Below are positions 8,843-18,492 of a stretch of DNA of 64,000 nt, one piece after another. Origin of the DNA: Bacteroidota bacterium (GTDB lineage Bacteria > Bacteroidota > Bacteroidia > B-17B0 > Aurantibacillaceae); contig JAJNDK010000002.1 of the NCBI GenBank assembly GCA_021156365.1, positions 613,182 to 677,181 on the forward strand, given 5' to 3'. The stretch's first letter is position 1; every line of letters starts with the position of its first letter. The notes under the pieces are model-generated. The model saw only the letters and a list, made by a program, of their open reading frames with translations, was not told the DNA's origin and made no database searches. A program made the position numbers and the translations under genes.

Positions 8843-9478
8843 ATGAAAAAAACATTATTGACTTTATTTACAGCTGTAAGTATGGTGGCGATGGCAGATA
8901 AAAATGCCAGCCTGATCGACCTTGTGAGCTTCGAAGCCCTTCAAAACAATGGTAAAATTGATATCAAATGGGTAACCAAAGCAGAATATGTGAATTCTTA
9001 CTTTGTCGTAGAACGCTCAAAAGACGGTAAAACATATGAGGAAGTACTGAAAGTGCCGGGCAATGGAAAAGGTAATTTTTACATGGAATATTTCGATGCA
9101 GACTATACACCAAGCGAAGGACTTTCCTATTACCGCCTGAAGCAGATAACTACCGGCAGCGAAGAGATCATCCACTCCAATATTGTAGTTAACTATTTCA
9201 AACCTGTTGCGGTTACTTCACCGGAAATAGCTATCGCACAATCCCCCGATCATGATGAACAGGATTTCAGCCTTTTACTGAAAGGTTTTGAAGGAAAAGA
9301 AGTGCTGGTGGTTTTACGTGATAAAGCAGGGAATGAATATTTTTCGAAAGTATTCCTGAGCTCCACACAGCATTACCTTGCTGCACTTGATCCGGAGCAA
9401 ACACTGGTTCCGGGCGAATACCTGATCACTGCTTCCACCAACAACAAGATCTATAGTAAGAAAGTAAAAGTGAGGTAA
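8843..9478 (+). CDS. Small secreted protein with T9SS-like C-terminus
   Basis: A 211-residue exported protein. I take the ATG at 8843, which starts directly with the signal peptide MKKTLLTLFTAVSMVAMA; a TTG-initiated extension is less likely. The body has the pattern LVSFEALQNNGKIDIKWVTK ... YFVVERSKDGKTYEEV ... LSYYRLKQIT, widely seen in Bacteroidota T9SS cargo just before sorting domains, and the end (PGEYLITAS ... KKVKVR) resembles a sorting signal. It thus looks like a stand-alone version of a cargo C-terminal module. A strong terminator follows. Function unknown. Confidence 0.75.
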   Translation: MKKTLLTLFTAVSMVAMADKNASLIDLVSFEALQNNGKIDIKWVTKAEYVNSYFVVERSKDGKTYEEVLKVPGNGKGNFYMEYFDADYTPSEGLSYYRLKQITTGSEEIIHSNIVVNYFKPVAVTSPEIAIAQSPDHDEQDFSLLLKGFEGKEVLVVLRDKAGNEYFSKVFLSSTQHYLAALDPEQTLVPGEYLITASTNNKIYSKKVKVR

Positions 9479-9580
9479 TGAGTGACTTCGAGGCCTCAGT
9501 CACCTCAAACCAATACCAACTGCTTCGAACGACAAAAAATTTCATCGCTCACTCCAATTTCAAACATATTATAAAACAGA

Positions 9581-9605
9581 ACCCCGGATCTCTCCGGGGT
9601 TTTTA
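9581..9605 (+). terminator. Rho-independent terminator
   Basis: A 7-bp stem ACCCCGG/CCGGGGT with a 6-base loop followed by TTTT, about 100 bp after the small secreted-protein gene. It lies between that gene and the convergent porZ. Confidence 0.8.
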
Positions 9606-9671
9606 CTTTTATAATCTAAAGGAAGATATCCGAACGGAGGCTGAGTCCCTCGAAGCCACCGGAGATTTCGT

Positions 9672-12080
9672 TTAATTTACTACAAGTATTTTACAAACCG
9701 CCTTTTTTGAACCGTCTGTTGTGGCACACATTGCCATATACACTCCGCTTGCTACCCGTTCTCCTTTGAAGTTTTTGGCATACCATACTGCCTGACCGCC
9801 TTCCACGATGGCTTCGTATACAAAATTGCCTGCAATATCCATGATCTTCAATGAAGAGCCGTCGACCAGTCCTTTTATCATCACCGGTCCTGTATAGGTT
9901 GGTTTCACAGGATTCGGATAGGCATACACATCTGTAAAATCCTCCAGCCCTTCTATCACTGTGTTCTGGAAGGAAATCATCCCTTTGTCAGTTCCGAAAA
10001 ACACTTCTCCGTTTTCCTGGTTGATCGCGATCTCAATGATATTATCCGAAAAGAGAGGGCTGTTGTCTTTGGTAAAATGATGCAGTTCTTTTTGTCCGTC
10101 GGGAGATATACAAAAGACTCCGCTTTTGTGCGTCCCCACCCACTTGTTATTGGCACCATCCACTGCAATGCAGGCCACATCCTCTGTTTCAAAGAGGATC
10201 TTCGTCACATTGTCTTCCTGGATAAATATCTGCTGGGCAATGTAGGACTGATTGCCGATCACACTTTCCGGATCGTAGATCACAAATATCCCTTTGTTCG
10301 TGCCGATCCAGATATCGCCTTCCTTGTCTTCCGTTATGCAATAGATCACCGAGCCACTGATCTTTCCTTCCTCGTCGCTAGTAGTGATGGTATATGAGTT
10401 GGCAGGAGTCGGTTGCGAAAAGCTTCCGTCATTTTTATACACCACAATGCCCGGGGCAAGGGTAGTAACCCAAACCTGGTTGTTATTGTCAATGATCAGC
10501 TCGTCTGTAATAAAATAACTGGCATTGGTGGCAAACAGAAGTGAATGCCAGGTTCCGGATGCATCCCTTGCCGTAATACATTTTTTGCTGTATGCCGCAG
10601 CCACCCACAGGTTCCCGTCCTTATCCGTTTCCACACAGGTAACGCGTGTATCCACTCCCGAGCTGGCATCGGCCAGAGGCAATACGGTGTTGGTATTATT
10701 ATACACGGCAACAACCGTATCTCCTTTGTATTCCAATACGCCGCCGCCATAACTGCCGGCGTATAAATGTGTATCGTCATTGGGGTCTATTGCTATGGAA
10801 TTCACGTCAAAATAAGGTCCACCCAGCACTTTGCGTACATGACGCCACGATTCGCTCTCATTAATATAAAGACCTTCCTGGAAATAGGAGTTGCCCGGGT
10901 AATCGCTCAGGAACACCGGTGCCACGATCATTTTTTTGTTGTGTATTTTAATGTCATTCGCCAGAAAAGTGTTGGGGCCATTGGGAATAAAATTGCTGTA
11001 TGTAAGCGCCTGTGAGCTGATATTGTCTAATTTATACCTGGTAAGTCCCAGGCTCCTGTCAGCAACCCAGTAGTAAGAAGGATCGGGATCGAACAGGAGG
11101 TCCACTGCATTTACTCCTCTTGTTGGTGAATAGCTCCACAAACGAGATACGCCGGCGCCCACATCGTTCTTTACATCCACGGTTACTACATCTACAAAAG
11201 CAACACGGTTGCCCGCATCGTCCGCAACTATTTTCCGAATGGTGTAACTATAGATATCATGGCCTTTATATGGATACAGTATCCACGAGCCGGCACTGAA
11301 CATATACAATGTGTCCTGCATCAGGGTAGCTCCATTGCTTTGTATATACTTCGAATAATTAGTGATTATAGTTCCTCTGAAATTTACGATCGCATTGTAG
11401 GGGCCTGTGGGCAGGGATGGCTCCTTTGTCCATTCAAGAAAATTGCTCAGGTTGGGCGAATTCAGGGGTGCATAATAAACACCCGCCGCTGTTGCCGCAA
11501 AGATAGTTGTAGCAGTGTATGCACACTCATATACATTCAGGTACGTTGCATTCGGCCCGAGGATATAGCTATCCTTCACATCTCCGTTGTCTGTGTCTAC
11601 GACTATAATGCCAAGGCTGGTAGAAACAAGTGCATAATTATTCCGGAATGTAACTGCGTTTATCTTTTTGCTTCCAATGATCTGCTTACGTTTTATATCG
11701 GATATGTTCAGGATATTATCGCCTTTCATAATATCTATGTTGGCATTGTCGTAGGCAATAAAGAGTGAGTTGTTATACGGATTTCTTTTTACCAATACAG
11801 GATCCACATCCGATAATCCTTCTACTTTCGACAAATGTCCATATGAATTGTCGGTCCGGTCGTAATAAAACAAACCCTGGCAGGACTGTTTGTAAAAAGG
11901 ATTGTTCCCAACATCCGGAATAGCTACCACACAGTATATGCGGTTATTGAATTCAGCTATTGACCAGGCATTGTTGTAGGACAAATGGGACCGCCATTGA
12001 TACATCTTCAGAGGGTTCTGAGCCTGTGTACCAAGGCACAAAAGCACACAGATAATCCATATAAGCCTGATCTTTTTCAT
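9672..12080 (-). CDS. porZ: PorZ-like beta-propeller protein of the type IX secretion system
   Basis: An 802-residue exported protein, close to the length of PorZ. After a signal peptide (about 1-20) the mature N-terminus MYQWRSHLSYNNAWSIAEFN then GLFYYDRTDNSY closely matches the PorZ N-terminal propeller. A second set of propeller repeats with GNLWVAAA, NQVWVTTL, GDIWIGTNKGIF and NKWVGTHKSG runs from about 430 to 710. The end, from DVYAYPNPV to KILVVN, is a T9SS type-A C-terminal domain. PorZ sits at the cell surface and helps deliver anionic LPS to the sortase PorU so that T9SS cargo is anchored. The gene is convergent with 8843-9478. Confidence 0.85.
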   Translation of the reverse strand: MKKIRLIWIICVLLCLGTQAQNPLKMYQWRSHLSYNNAWSIAEFNNRIYCVVAIPDVGNNPFYKQSCQGLFYYDRTDNSYGHLSKVEGLSDVDPVLVKRNPYNNSLFIAYDNANIDIMKGDNILNISDIKRKQIIGSKKINAVTFRNNYALVSTSLGIIVVDTDNGDVKDSYILGPNATYLNVYECAYTATTIFAATAAGVYYAPLNSPNLSNFLEWTKEPSLPTGPYNAIVNFRGTIITNYSKYIQSNGATLMQDTLYMFSAGSWILYPYKGHDIYSYTIRKIVADDAGNRVAFVDVVTVDVKNDVGAGVSRLWSYSPTRGVNAVDLLFDPDPSYYWVADRSLGLTRYKLDNISSQALTYSNFIPNGPNTFLANDIKIHNKKMIVAPVFLSDYPGNSYFQEGLYINESESWRHVRKVLGGPYFDVNSIAIDPNDDTHLYAGSYGGGVLEYKGDTVVAVYNNTNTVLPLADASSGVDTRVTCVETDKDGNLWVAAAYSKKCITARDASGTWHSLLFATNASYFITDELIIDNNNQVWVTTLAPGIVVYKNDGSFSQPTPANSYTITTSDEEGKISGSVIYCITEDKEGDIWIGTNKGIFVIYDPESVIGNQSYIAQQIFIQEDNVTKILFETEDVACIAVDGANNKWVGTHKSGVFCISPDGQKELHHFTKDNSPLFSDNIIEIAINQENGEVFFGTDKGMISFQNTVIEGLEDFTDVYAYPNPVKPTYTGPVMIKGLVDGSSLKIMDIAGNFVYEAIVEGGQAVWYAKNFKGERVASGVYMAMCATTDGSKKAVCKILVVN

Positions 12081-12193
12081 CGTTAAGTGAACGATAAAAA
12101 TACGGGTTTATTGCCTGCTTTGCAAAGAATAAGAAGGCTTCTGTTACTTTTTTATAGTTATGTCGTTCGCTGGTAGATAAGTGCAGTTATTGA

Positions 12194-14038
12194 TTATTCA
12201 ACAGTAACTGATTTTGCCAGGTTCCTTGGCTGATCTACATTACACCCTCTCATCACAGCGATGTGATAGGAAAGCAATTGCCATGGAATAACCGAAACCA
12301 AAGGTACCAATGATTCATCTGTTTCAGGGATCTCGATCACATGATCAGCCATCCCTTTCACATCTTTATCACCATGCGTTACTACTGCAATGATCTTGCC
12401 TTTACGGGCTTTCACTTCTTGGATATTGCTTACTACTTTTTCGTAGTTGAGCCCTTTGGTGGCGATCACGAATACCGGCATTTCTTCATCTATCAGTGCA
12501 ATAGGGCCGTGCTTCATTTCGGCAGCCGGGTATCCTTCCGCATGGATGTAGGAGATCTCTTTTAATTTCAGTGCGCCTTCAAGAGCTACCGGGAAGGTAT
12601 ACCCTCTGCCCAGGTACAATGCATTACGTGCGTCTTTGTAGATATTGGCAATTTCTTTGATGAGGTCGTTTTGTTTCAGCACCTCTTCAATTTTGTTCGG
12701 AATGGATTCCAGTTCATACAACAGCTGGCGGTAGCGGCTTTCAGCGATCGTGCCTTTTGCATGTGCTACGTGCAATGCCATCAGCGTAAGTACTGTTACC
12801 TGTGCAGTGAATGCTTTGGTGGACGCTACACCGATCTCCGGGCCTGCGTGTGTATACGATCCTGCATGGGATGCACGCGGGATAGAGGAACCTACTACGT
12901 TGCAAACACCGATAATGGTTGCTCCCTTGCTTTTTGCCAGTTCGATCGCAGCGAGTGTATCAGCAGTTTCTCCTGATTGGGAAATTGCGATCACCACATC
13001 ATCCGGATAGATGATCGGGTTGCGGTACCTGAATTCCGACGCGTATTCCACCTCTACCGGGATGCGGGCATATTCCTCGAAGATATATTCCGCCACCAAG
13101 CCTGCATGCCAGGAAGTTCCGCAGGCAATGATCATGATCCGTTTGGCATTTTTGAATTTACCCAAATGATCCACGATACCACCTAACTGCACTTTCCCTT
13201 CGGCTGCATTCAAACGCCCGCGCATACTGTCTTTCACTGAGCGCGGCTGCTCATAAATCTCTTTCAGCATGAAATGTTCATAGCCGCCTTTTTCGATGGC
13301 TTCCAGCTCCATTTCCAGCTCGTGTACATATAATGGGATCTCTTTGTCTTTGATGGTACGGAGCTTCACTTCTTCGCCGCGACGTACAATAGCCACCTGC
13401 TCGTCTTCGAGGTACACTACGTTTTTGGTGTATTCCACTATCGGAGAAGCATCCGAAGCGATAAAAAATTCGTCGTCGCCGATCCCGATCACCATCGGGC
13501 TTCCTTTTTTAGCGGCAATAAGCGTATTCGGATCGTTTTTGTCAAGCACCACGATAGCATATGCTCCGATCACCTTGTTAAGCGCAGCAAGTACGGCGTG
13601 ACCCGTTTTCATGCTTTCGCTTTTTTTGATATCTTCGATGAGGTGGATCAGTACCTCTGTATCCGTTTGTGTACGGAAGGTATGCCCGCGTTTGATAAGA
13701 CCTTCTTTCAGGGAAGCGTAGTTCTCGATGATCCCGTTGTGGATCATAACGAGGTCGCCACTTTGGGAATAATGTGGATGGGAATTTACATCGTTCGGCT
13801 CGCCATGAGTAGCCCACCGGGTGTGGCCGATCCCGATCGTTCCGGAAATATCCTGCACTTTGGCAAAGTTCTCCAGCTCGGTCACCTTTCCTTTTTTCTT
13901 ATACACGTTCAGCTCGCCGTCGTCGTTGATCATGGCAACGCCTGCGCTGTCATAACCCCTGTACTCCAGACGGTGCAATCCTTTTATCATAACAGGATAT
14001 GCCTGTTTATTCCCGATGTATCCTACAATTCCACACAT
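12194..14038 (-). CDS. glmS: Glutamine-fructose-6-phosphate aminotransferase (isomerizing)
   Basis: A 614-residue GlmS of standard length. The class II glutamine amidotransferase domain begins MCGIVGYIGN with nucleophile Cys2, contains GHTRWATHGEP and ends at about 230. Two SIS sugar-isomerase domains follow (about 290-430 and 460-600), with the closing PRNLAKSVTVE tail. It makes glucosamine-6-phosphate for peptidoglycan and LPS. It is a single gene between porZ and a T9SS cargo cluster. I saw no glmS-ribozyme-like structure in the upstream 196 bp. Confidence 0.97.
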   Translation of the reverse strand: MCGIVGYIGNKQAYPVMIKGLHRLEYRGYDSAGVAMINDDGELNVYKKKGKVTELENFAKVQDISGTIGIGHTRWATHGEPNDVNSHPHYSQSGDLVMIHNGIIENYASLKEGLIKRGHTFRTQTDTEVLIHLIEDIKKSESMKTGHAVLAALNKVIGAYAIVVLDKNDPNTLIAAKKGSPMVIGIGDDEFFIASDASPIVEYTKNVVYLEDEQVAIVRRGEEVKLRTIKDKEIPLYVHELEMELEAIEKGGYEHFMLKEIYEQPRSVKDSMRGRLNAAEGKVQLGGIVDHLGKFKNAKRIMIIACGTSWHAGLVAEYIFEEYARIPVEVEYASEFRYRNPIIYPDDVVIAISQSGETADTLAAIELAKSKGATIIGVCNVVGSSIPRASHAGSYTHAGPEIGVASTKAFTAQVTVLTLMALHVAHAKGTIAESRYRQLLYELESIPNKIEEVLKQNDLIKEIANIYKDARNALYLGRGYTFPVALEGALKLKEISYIHAEGYPAAEMKHGPIALIDEEMPVFVIATKGLNYEKVVSNIQEVKARKGKIIAVVTHGDKDVKGMADHVIEIPETDESLVPLVSVIPWQLLSYHIAVMRGCNVDQPRNLAKSVTVE

Positions 14039-14234
14039 ATTTAATAGCTTAAAAAATAAGGTAAAATTAAGAAAAAAAACGATAGGAGGGGGCGAAGGGG
14101 CCGTATTGGGAATTTTTTGATCTATATCAAAAAAGAAAGGATGTTTTGAGGAGTGGACAGGCAGGGACAGGCACTTGCTGTATAAATTTAAAATTTCCCT
14201 GATTATTGATATTGGGCACTTGTGTCAAATAGGT

Positions 14235-14882
14235 TTATTCCGTCAATACAAGCCGCCTGGTTAGATTCAAATTTTCTCCTGTAAGACGAACTATATATAA
14301 TCCTCGGGGCAAGGTGCTTACATCCATATGAATTTGTGTCTTAAAATTTTTATGCACCCATCCCCGGCCATGTATATCCAATAAACTCAATGTAATTTCT
14401 TCGTTTTGATCCGGGAATAGTATAGTAAACTCATGTGTTGCAGGGTTCGGAAATAAATACCATTCGTGCGTTTGTTCCCTTTCCTTCCAAATCCCTACCG
14501 GGCCAATTTTTCTTCCATCATAAAAAGCCCAGGAAGGGCCTGGGAAAACAGAATTACAATGGACCGAATCCGTCTTTTTAAAATGCCCGTAATATCCGCT
14601 GAAACTAATCCAGCTTGAATCAGCATTGAGTTTAGCATAACGTTTATAAGGCGCAACGCTCTGCATAGTATCTGTTATAATAATACTATCCGAAGATGTT
14701 AACGATTTCTCCACGTAAATATAGACATTTGGAAAGGGTGACTGGATTGCCGAATTCCAGCCATTCGTGTTTGTTGAATGATAAAGACCGAGGAAGGCAT
14801 CACGGTAATCTGTTATCTGTCCTACAGAAGTCTGACTGCAAAAATACAAAGCAAAAATAATATTCGGCAAGTACCTTTTCAT
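14235..14882 (-). CDS. Secreted T9SS cargo protein, tandem paralog 3
   Basis: A 215-residue exported protein: signal peptide about 1-21 (ending VGQ), then ITDYRDAFLGLYHSTNTN, the start shared by all three tandem paralogs, a variable middle, and a type-A sorting domain from WYLFPNPATHEF to TRRLVLTE. Its last 75 or so residues are almost the same as those of the gene at 15625-16275, while the middle differs and the middle gene of the three has a more divergent C-terminus, suggesting gene conversion. No catalytic motif is visible; the role of this family is unknown. Confidence 0.8.
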   Translation of the reverse strand: MKRYLPNIIFALYFCSQTSVGQITDYRDAFLGLYHSTNTNGWNSAIQSPFPNVYIYVEKSLTSSDSIIITDTMQSVAPYKRYAKLNADSSWISFSGYYGHFKKTDSVHCNSVFPGPSWAFYDGRKIGPVGIWKEREQTHEWYLFPNPATHEFTILFPDQNEEITLSLLDIHGRGWVHKNFKTQIHMDVSTLPRGLYIVRLTGENLNLTRRLVLTE

Positions 14883-14920
14883 TAATGTAAAGATACAAAA
14901 TTGCTCAACATTGCTGTGAG

Positions 14921-15565
14921 TTATTCCATTAATACAAGTCTTTTGTTGAGGTTTATAGTATTACCCGTCACTTTTACAGTATACATTCCACCGGACAGAT
15001 TGCTTACATCCAGTTGGAGTTTTGTCGTAAACTCTTTGTTTATTACCTCTGCTCCTTTAGCATCAATTAATTGACATTTCAGTTTTTCTTCCATACCCGG
15101 TAGAAAAATATTGATTTCATTTATCGCCGGATTTGGGAACAGGTACCATTTATACAGATGCTTATCCGCTGTATATGTACCTGTAGGATTTAATTTTTTT
15201 AGAAAATAGGAAACGATAGAACCGCAGACAGGTGTTATAACTCTTAATGTATCGGTAGAAATAAATTTTCCGGATTGAGCTCCATCCCAGTAAGTCGAAT
15301 CCGATTGATCAAGCATACACGGATGCCTGTATTCATGAACGTTTTGATACCAAATCGAATCTGTAACATAAATTCCATTGGTGTTTTGTGTATCTTTTTG
15401 GATTTGCACATACCTGTTAGGAGGTGTTTGATCTGCACTCACGCATGGAGGTGTTGCAGTGTGAAATACTCCTATGAAATTATCACGATAATCCTGTGCA
15501 CTTGTGCCGGAAAAATTAAGCAGCAGAATACCGACGAGTAATCTTATTAAGGTACACTTTTCCAT
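14921..15565 (-). CDS. Secreted T9SS cargo protein, tandem paralog 2
   Basis: A 214-residue exported protein with signal peptide (about 1-23), the shared DYRDNFIGVFHTATPPC beginning, and a C-terminal sorting domain starting WYLFPNPAINEI. It shares with the upstream paralog (15625-16275) the segments PPNRYVQIQKDT, HPCMLDQSDSTYWDG and GKFIS, whereas its C-terminus is the most different of the three. The genes are 38 and 59 bp from their neighbours and likely form one transcript with the GH16 gene. Function unknown. Confidence 0.8.
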   Translation of the reverse strand: MEKCTLIRLLVGILLLNFSGTSAQDYRDNFIGVFHTATPPCVSADQTPPNRYVQIQKDTQNTNGIYVTDSIWYQNVHEYRHPCMLDQSDSTYWDGAQSGKFISTDTLRVITPVCGSIVSYFLKKLNPTGTYTADKHLYKWYLFPNPAINEINIFLPGMEEKLKCQLIDAKGAEVINKEFTTKLQLDVSNLSGGMYTVKVTGNTINLNKRLVLME

Positions 15566-15624
15566 TTCAACAGCAATTAAGCCTATTTGTAAAAGTACAA
15601 AATTCTGCTTAGGTGCTAATCCGC

Positions 15625-16275
15625 TTATTCCGTCAATACAAGCCGCCTGGTCAGATTCAGGTTTTTTCCTGTAAGACGAACTATATATAATCCACGGGGC
15701 AAGGTGTTTACATCCATATGAATTTGTGCCTTAAAATTTTTATGCACCCATTCCCGGCCATGTATATCCAATAAACTCACTGTGATTTTTTCATTCTGAC
15801 CCAGGAATAGTATAGTAAATTCATGTATGGCAGGATTCGGGAACAGATACCATTCTTTTAACTGATCTTTTGACTTAACGAGTCCAACTGGGGTGAGCTT
15901 TTGCAAATAATAATTATACCCGAAGCCACAACAGTTCCCTGTTATTCTTAATGTAACATTTGAAATAAATTTTCCGAGCTGAATACCATCTAAATAGGAA
16001 GAATCCGATTGATTAAGTGTACATGGATGAACATATCCATATTGATGCGGCGGGCTTGCATCGTACCACATTGTATCATATACAATAATGCTTGTTGAAT
16101 TTGTAGTGTCTTTTTCAATTAATACATAGCGATTGGGAGGGGCTTGGTCATTGGCATTGACACAGGGGGGAGTGTTAGTGTGGTATAAACCGAGAAAAGT
16201 ATCACGATAGTCTGTTACCTGCCCATTCAGACAATTACATAGACCAAAAACGGCGATCATAAAAAATAGTTTCAT
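15625..16275 (-). CDS. Secreted T9SS cargo protein, tandem paralog 1
   Basis: A 216-residue exported protein with signal peptide (about 1-18), VTDYRDTFLGLYHTNTPPC, and the same type-A sorting domain (WYLFPNPAIHEF to VLTE) as the gene at 14235. Its ATG overlaps the stop of the GH16 gene by 4 bp (ATGA), so translation of the two is probably coupled. It may be surface-displayed together with the glycosidase, but nothing in it indicates an activity. Confidence 0.8.
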   Translation of the reverse strand: MKLFFMIAVFGLCNCLNGQVTDYRDTFLGLYHTNTPPCVNANDQAPPNRYVLIEKDTTNSTSIIVYDTMWYDASPPHQYGYVHPCTLNQSDSSYLDGIQLGKFISNVTLRITGNCCGFGYNYYLQKLTPVGLVKSKDQLKEWYLFPNPAIHEFTILFLGQNEKITVSLLDIHGREWVHKNFKAQIHMDVNTLPRGLYIVRLTGKNLNLTRRLVLTE

Positions 16276-17570
16276 TCGTGTTTATGTTTGATTCTTTCCT
16301 GATTCAGATACGGTGAGTCTTGAAAATTGGGGGCCGAACTGGGTATCCTGTTGTAAGGATTTACATATTCCATACACGACGTAACAGCGCCTAAAAACAT
16401 GGCATTATTGCCTACTTCAAACCCTTCCTGTAGCAACACAAAATCGTTGGCCCGGAAGCTTACATTTTTGGTAGCGGGTATGGTAGAGTTGCAGCCCGTT
16501 CCACCTGCAGTGATCTGTTTATATACTGCCGGATCGAAAGAACTGTAATTAAAATTGCAGATAGGGAGTATGGAATCACAGTGTTGTTTATACTGCCAGC
16601 AACGCACATAATCTACTTCATAGGTAAATGGAAAAACGGTTTGCGTAGTGTCGACCAGCGTCGCGAAATTGGTAGTGGGGTGATTGAGCTCAATGAACAT
16701 ATACATTTCAGTAAGTTTATTTGAAAAAATCCCCGGATCTGTACTTGTTTTATATAAAATTCCGTTGTGATAAAACTCCACCCTATCTGGTAACCAGTTC
16801 ATTCCAAAAACGTGATAATTGTTGCTAAAAGTAATCTCCCCTTCGGTGCTAAAATCACCTGTGTGTAAAGTATCTGCCGGATTTGTTGTTAATGTTCCAA
16901 AGTCTGCCCCTGCGTATTTTTGAGAATGTACGTTGCTGGTATGTAAATTTTGCCGATGCCCGAGATTCTCATAACCGGCGAACTCAAAAATGTCGATCTC
17001 GCTCCAGATGCAGGTATCCATTGAGCTATACAACCAAAAGTTAGGCCCTAAACCCTTGTTGGCAAAAGTCGTCGCCGGGTCCGGCATTCGCATACGGATC
17101 TCATAATACCCGTATTTGAACGGTTGTTTTGACATAAGGAGTCCCGTCGTGTATTCAAACGAAACAAAAGTATCGATAGGACACCAGGTATAATCCCCCG
17201 GAACCCAGCAGTCATCCCACACCCAGCGGTCCCATACCTTGCAGGAATCCCGATGCTCTTTTTTCGAGCGTATTTTCAGTGATCCGCCTGATACATCACA
17301 GTTCTCAAAATTCGGAGTGATAAAAGGTAAAATATCTTCGTTTGTTAAGGTGTCCACCGCATTAAAATTGAGCCAGTCCTTAAAGACCCGGTAACTCGAC
17401 GGAGCATTTCCGCTCCAGTTTCCCCACCATATATTCGGGTCCACCGGGCCTGTATTGAACTCGTCACTGAAGGCAAGCTGCCAGGTGCTGTCGTTGAGCG
17501 GCTTGGGTTGGGCATAACCTGCGCTAAGGCCGAGCAGGGTAAAAACAAATGCAGACAGTAGTTTACGCAT
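16272..17570 (-). CDS. Secreted glycoside hydrolase family 16 protein
   Basis: A 432-residue secreted enzyme, taken from the ATG at 17568-17570 (MRKLLSAFVFTLL, a good signal peptide ending YAQ) instead of an upstream in-frame ATG that adds 21 residues. The GH16 beta-sandwich spans about 28-320, with the catalytic motif SEIDIFEFAG near 205-214 matching the ExDxxE signature (nucleophile and acid/base Glu both kept). GH16 enzymes cut beta-1,3/1,4-glucans, agars or carrageenans; which one cannot be told. The C-terminal part, with ITAGGTGCNSTI and LLQEGFEV, resembles the 3-coathanger-stack domain seen in Bacteroidota secreted proteins. First gene of a cluster with the three cargo paralogs. Confidence 0.88.
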   Translation of the reverse strand: MRKLLSAFVFTLLGLSAGYAQPKPLNDSTWQLAFSDEFNTGPVDPNIWWGNWSGNAPSSYRVFKDWLNFNAVDTLTNEDILPFITPNFENCDVSGGSLKIRSKKEHRDSCKVWDRWVWDDCWVPGDYTWCPIDTFVSFEYTTGLLMSKQPFKYGYYEIRMRMPDPATTFANKGLGPNFWLYSSMDTCIWSEIDIFEFAGYENLGHRQNLHTSNVHSQKYAGADFGTLTTNPADTLHTGDFSTEGEITFSNNYHVFGMNWLPDRVEFYHNGILYKTSTDPGIFSNKLTEMYMFIELNHPTTNFATLVDTTQTVFPFTYEVDYVRCWQYKQHCDSILPICNFNYSSFDPAVYKQITAGGTGCNSTIPATKNVSFRANDFVLLQEGFEVGNNAMFLGAVTSCMEYVNPYNRIPSSAPNFQDSPYLNQERIKHKHE

Positions 17571-17684
17571 GTGAACATGTATAAGTAAATGAATGGACCG
17601 ATAAAACAATTTTAAAAACGCTCGTTTGTGCAATTAATGCCGTAATTATTCCCGGTCTTTTACACAACATTTACCCCAACGTAA

Positions 17685-17933
17685 ATGAGCAAAAAGTCAC
17701 AAAACATCTCTGAAGAGACCATCCGCAAAATAGGAGCTAAAATCAAGGAGCTCCGCATCAAAGCCGGCTATACCAGCTATGAAACCTTTGCACTGGACCA
17801 CAACCTCGATCGTAAGCAATACTGGCGCATTGAGAATGGCTCTAATATCACTATCCGTTCACTTCTCCGTATCCTTAAGCTGCACAACAAGTCGCTCAAG
17901 GATTTTTTTTCCAAAGGGATCGAAGATCTGTAA
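17685..17933 (+). CDS. Small XRE-family helix-turn-helix protein
   Basis: An 82-residue protein consisting of one cro/C1-type HTH: IGAKIKELRIKAGYTSYETFA, then LDRKQYWRIENGSNITIRSLLRIL. The turn and recognition helices are clear. Such single-domain regulators usually bind operator DNA as dimers; no target is identifiable. It is divergent from the GH16 gene and 100 bp upstream of another small HTH gene. Confidence 0.8.
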   Translation: MSKKSQNISEETIRKIGAKIKELRIKAGYTSYETFALDHNLDRKQYWRIENGSNITIRSLLRILKLHNKSLKDFFSKGIEDL

Positions 17934-18033
17934 TGTCTGTTACAATTTTACGGAGCTAAAATACATTATTTTTTACACATGTGTCAAATAAAATGTAAAA
18001 ATTATTTGACTATTTGCTGCTTTTCTTGCAAAG

Positions 18034-18381
18034 GTGCAGAAACACTTAGGAAAAATACTGGAAAAGGCGGTCCGCGAGAGCGGATTCCCGATAAGCAAAC
18101 TGGCTATACGTATCAATTACACCCGCCAGCATATGTATAATCTTTTCCAGCAGGAAAAGGTGGACCTCATGCTGCTGGTAGAGATCGGGAAGATCATTCA
18201 CCACGATTTCTCGGAAGAAGTGAAAGAGCTTGGAAAATACAACAAGCACGAAACAGGTCTCTCCGTAGCTGATCCGGGCCCCGGGTATGAAGTGCTCGAA
18301 AGCAAGTACATTGAGCTGCTGGAAGAATACAACCGGCTGCTCAAAGAATACAACGACCTGCTGAAGAAGAAAAAGTCCTGA
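18034..18381 (+). CDS. Small HTH protein with C-terminal coiled coil
   Basis: A 115-residue protein starting at a GTG. Residues about 5-60 look like a degenerate HTH (ISKLAIRINYTRQHMYNLFQ) and about 85-113 a leucine-rich coiled coil (YIELLEEYNRLLKEYNDLLK), probably for dimerisation. It resembles small phage- or element-type regulators. The stop codon is followed immediately by the dispersed palindrome TCCCGATAGCTATCGGGA. Regulatory target unknown. Confidence 0.7.
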   Translation: MQKHLGKILEKAVRESGFPISKLAIRINYTRQHMYNLFQQEKVDLMLLVEIGKIIHHDFSEEVKELGKYNKHETGLSVADPGPGYEVLESKYIELLEEYNRLLKEYNDLLKKKKS

Positions 18382-18399
18382 TCCCGATAGCTATCGGGA
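18382..18399. repeat. Dispersed 18-bp palindrome, copy 1
   Basis: TCCCGATAGCTATCGGGA, a perfect palindrome, beginning at the base after the preceding stop codon. Identical copies are at 40844-40861 and 61830-61847 and a half copy at 42452-42462. It may end transcripts from either side, but it has no adjacent T-run here. Confidence 0.85.
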
Positions 18400-18492
18400 A
18401 GCAATTCCCTGTTTCCTGCGGCCCGATACTGTTAAAAACTCGGTAAATCTATCTACCCGAAGATCCCGAAGCGCGTCGTATTTTTACCCTCT

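Noticed and set aside
9478..9675. A 65-codon plus-strand ORF after the small secreted-protein gene
   Set aside because: It reads straight through a strong terminator hairpin and into the 3' end of porZ; no family resemblance.
14039..14234. glmS ribozyme upstream of glmS
   Set aside because: No double-pseudoknot-like arrangement or conserved core was recognisable, and the riboswitch is mainly known from Firmicutes.
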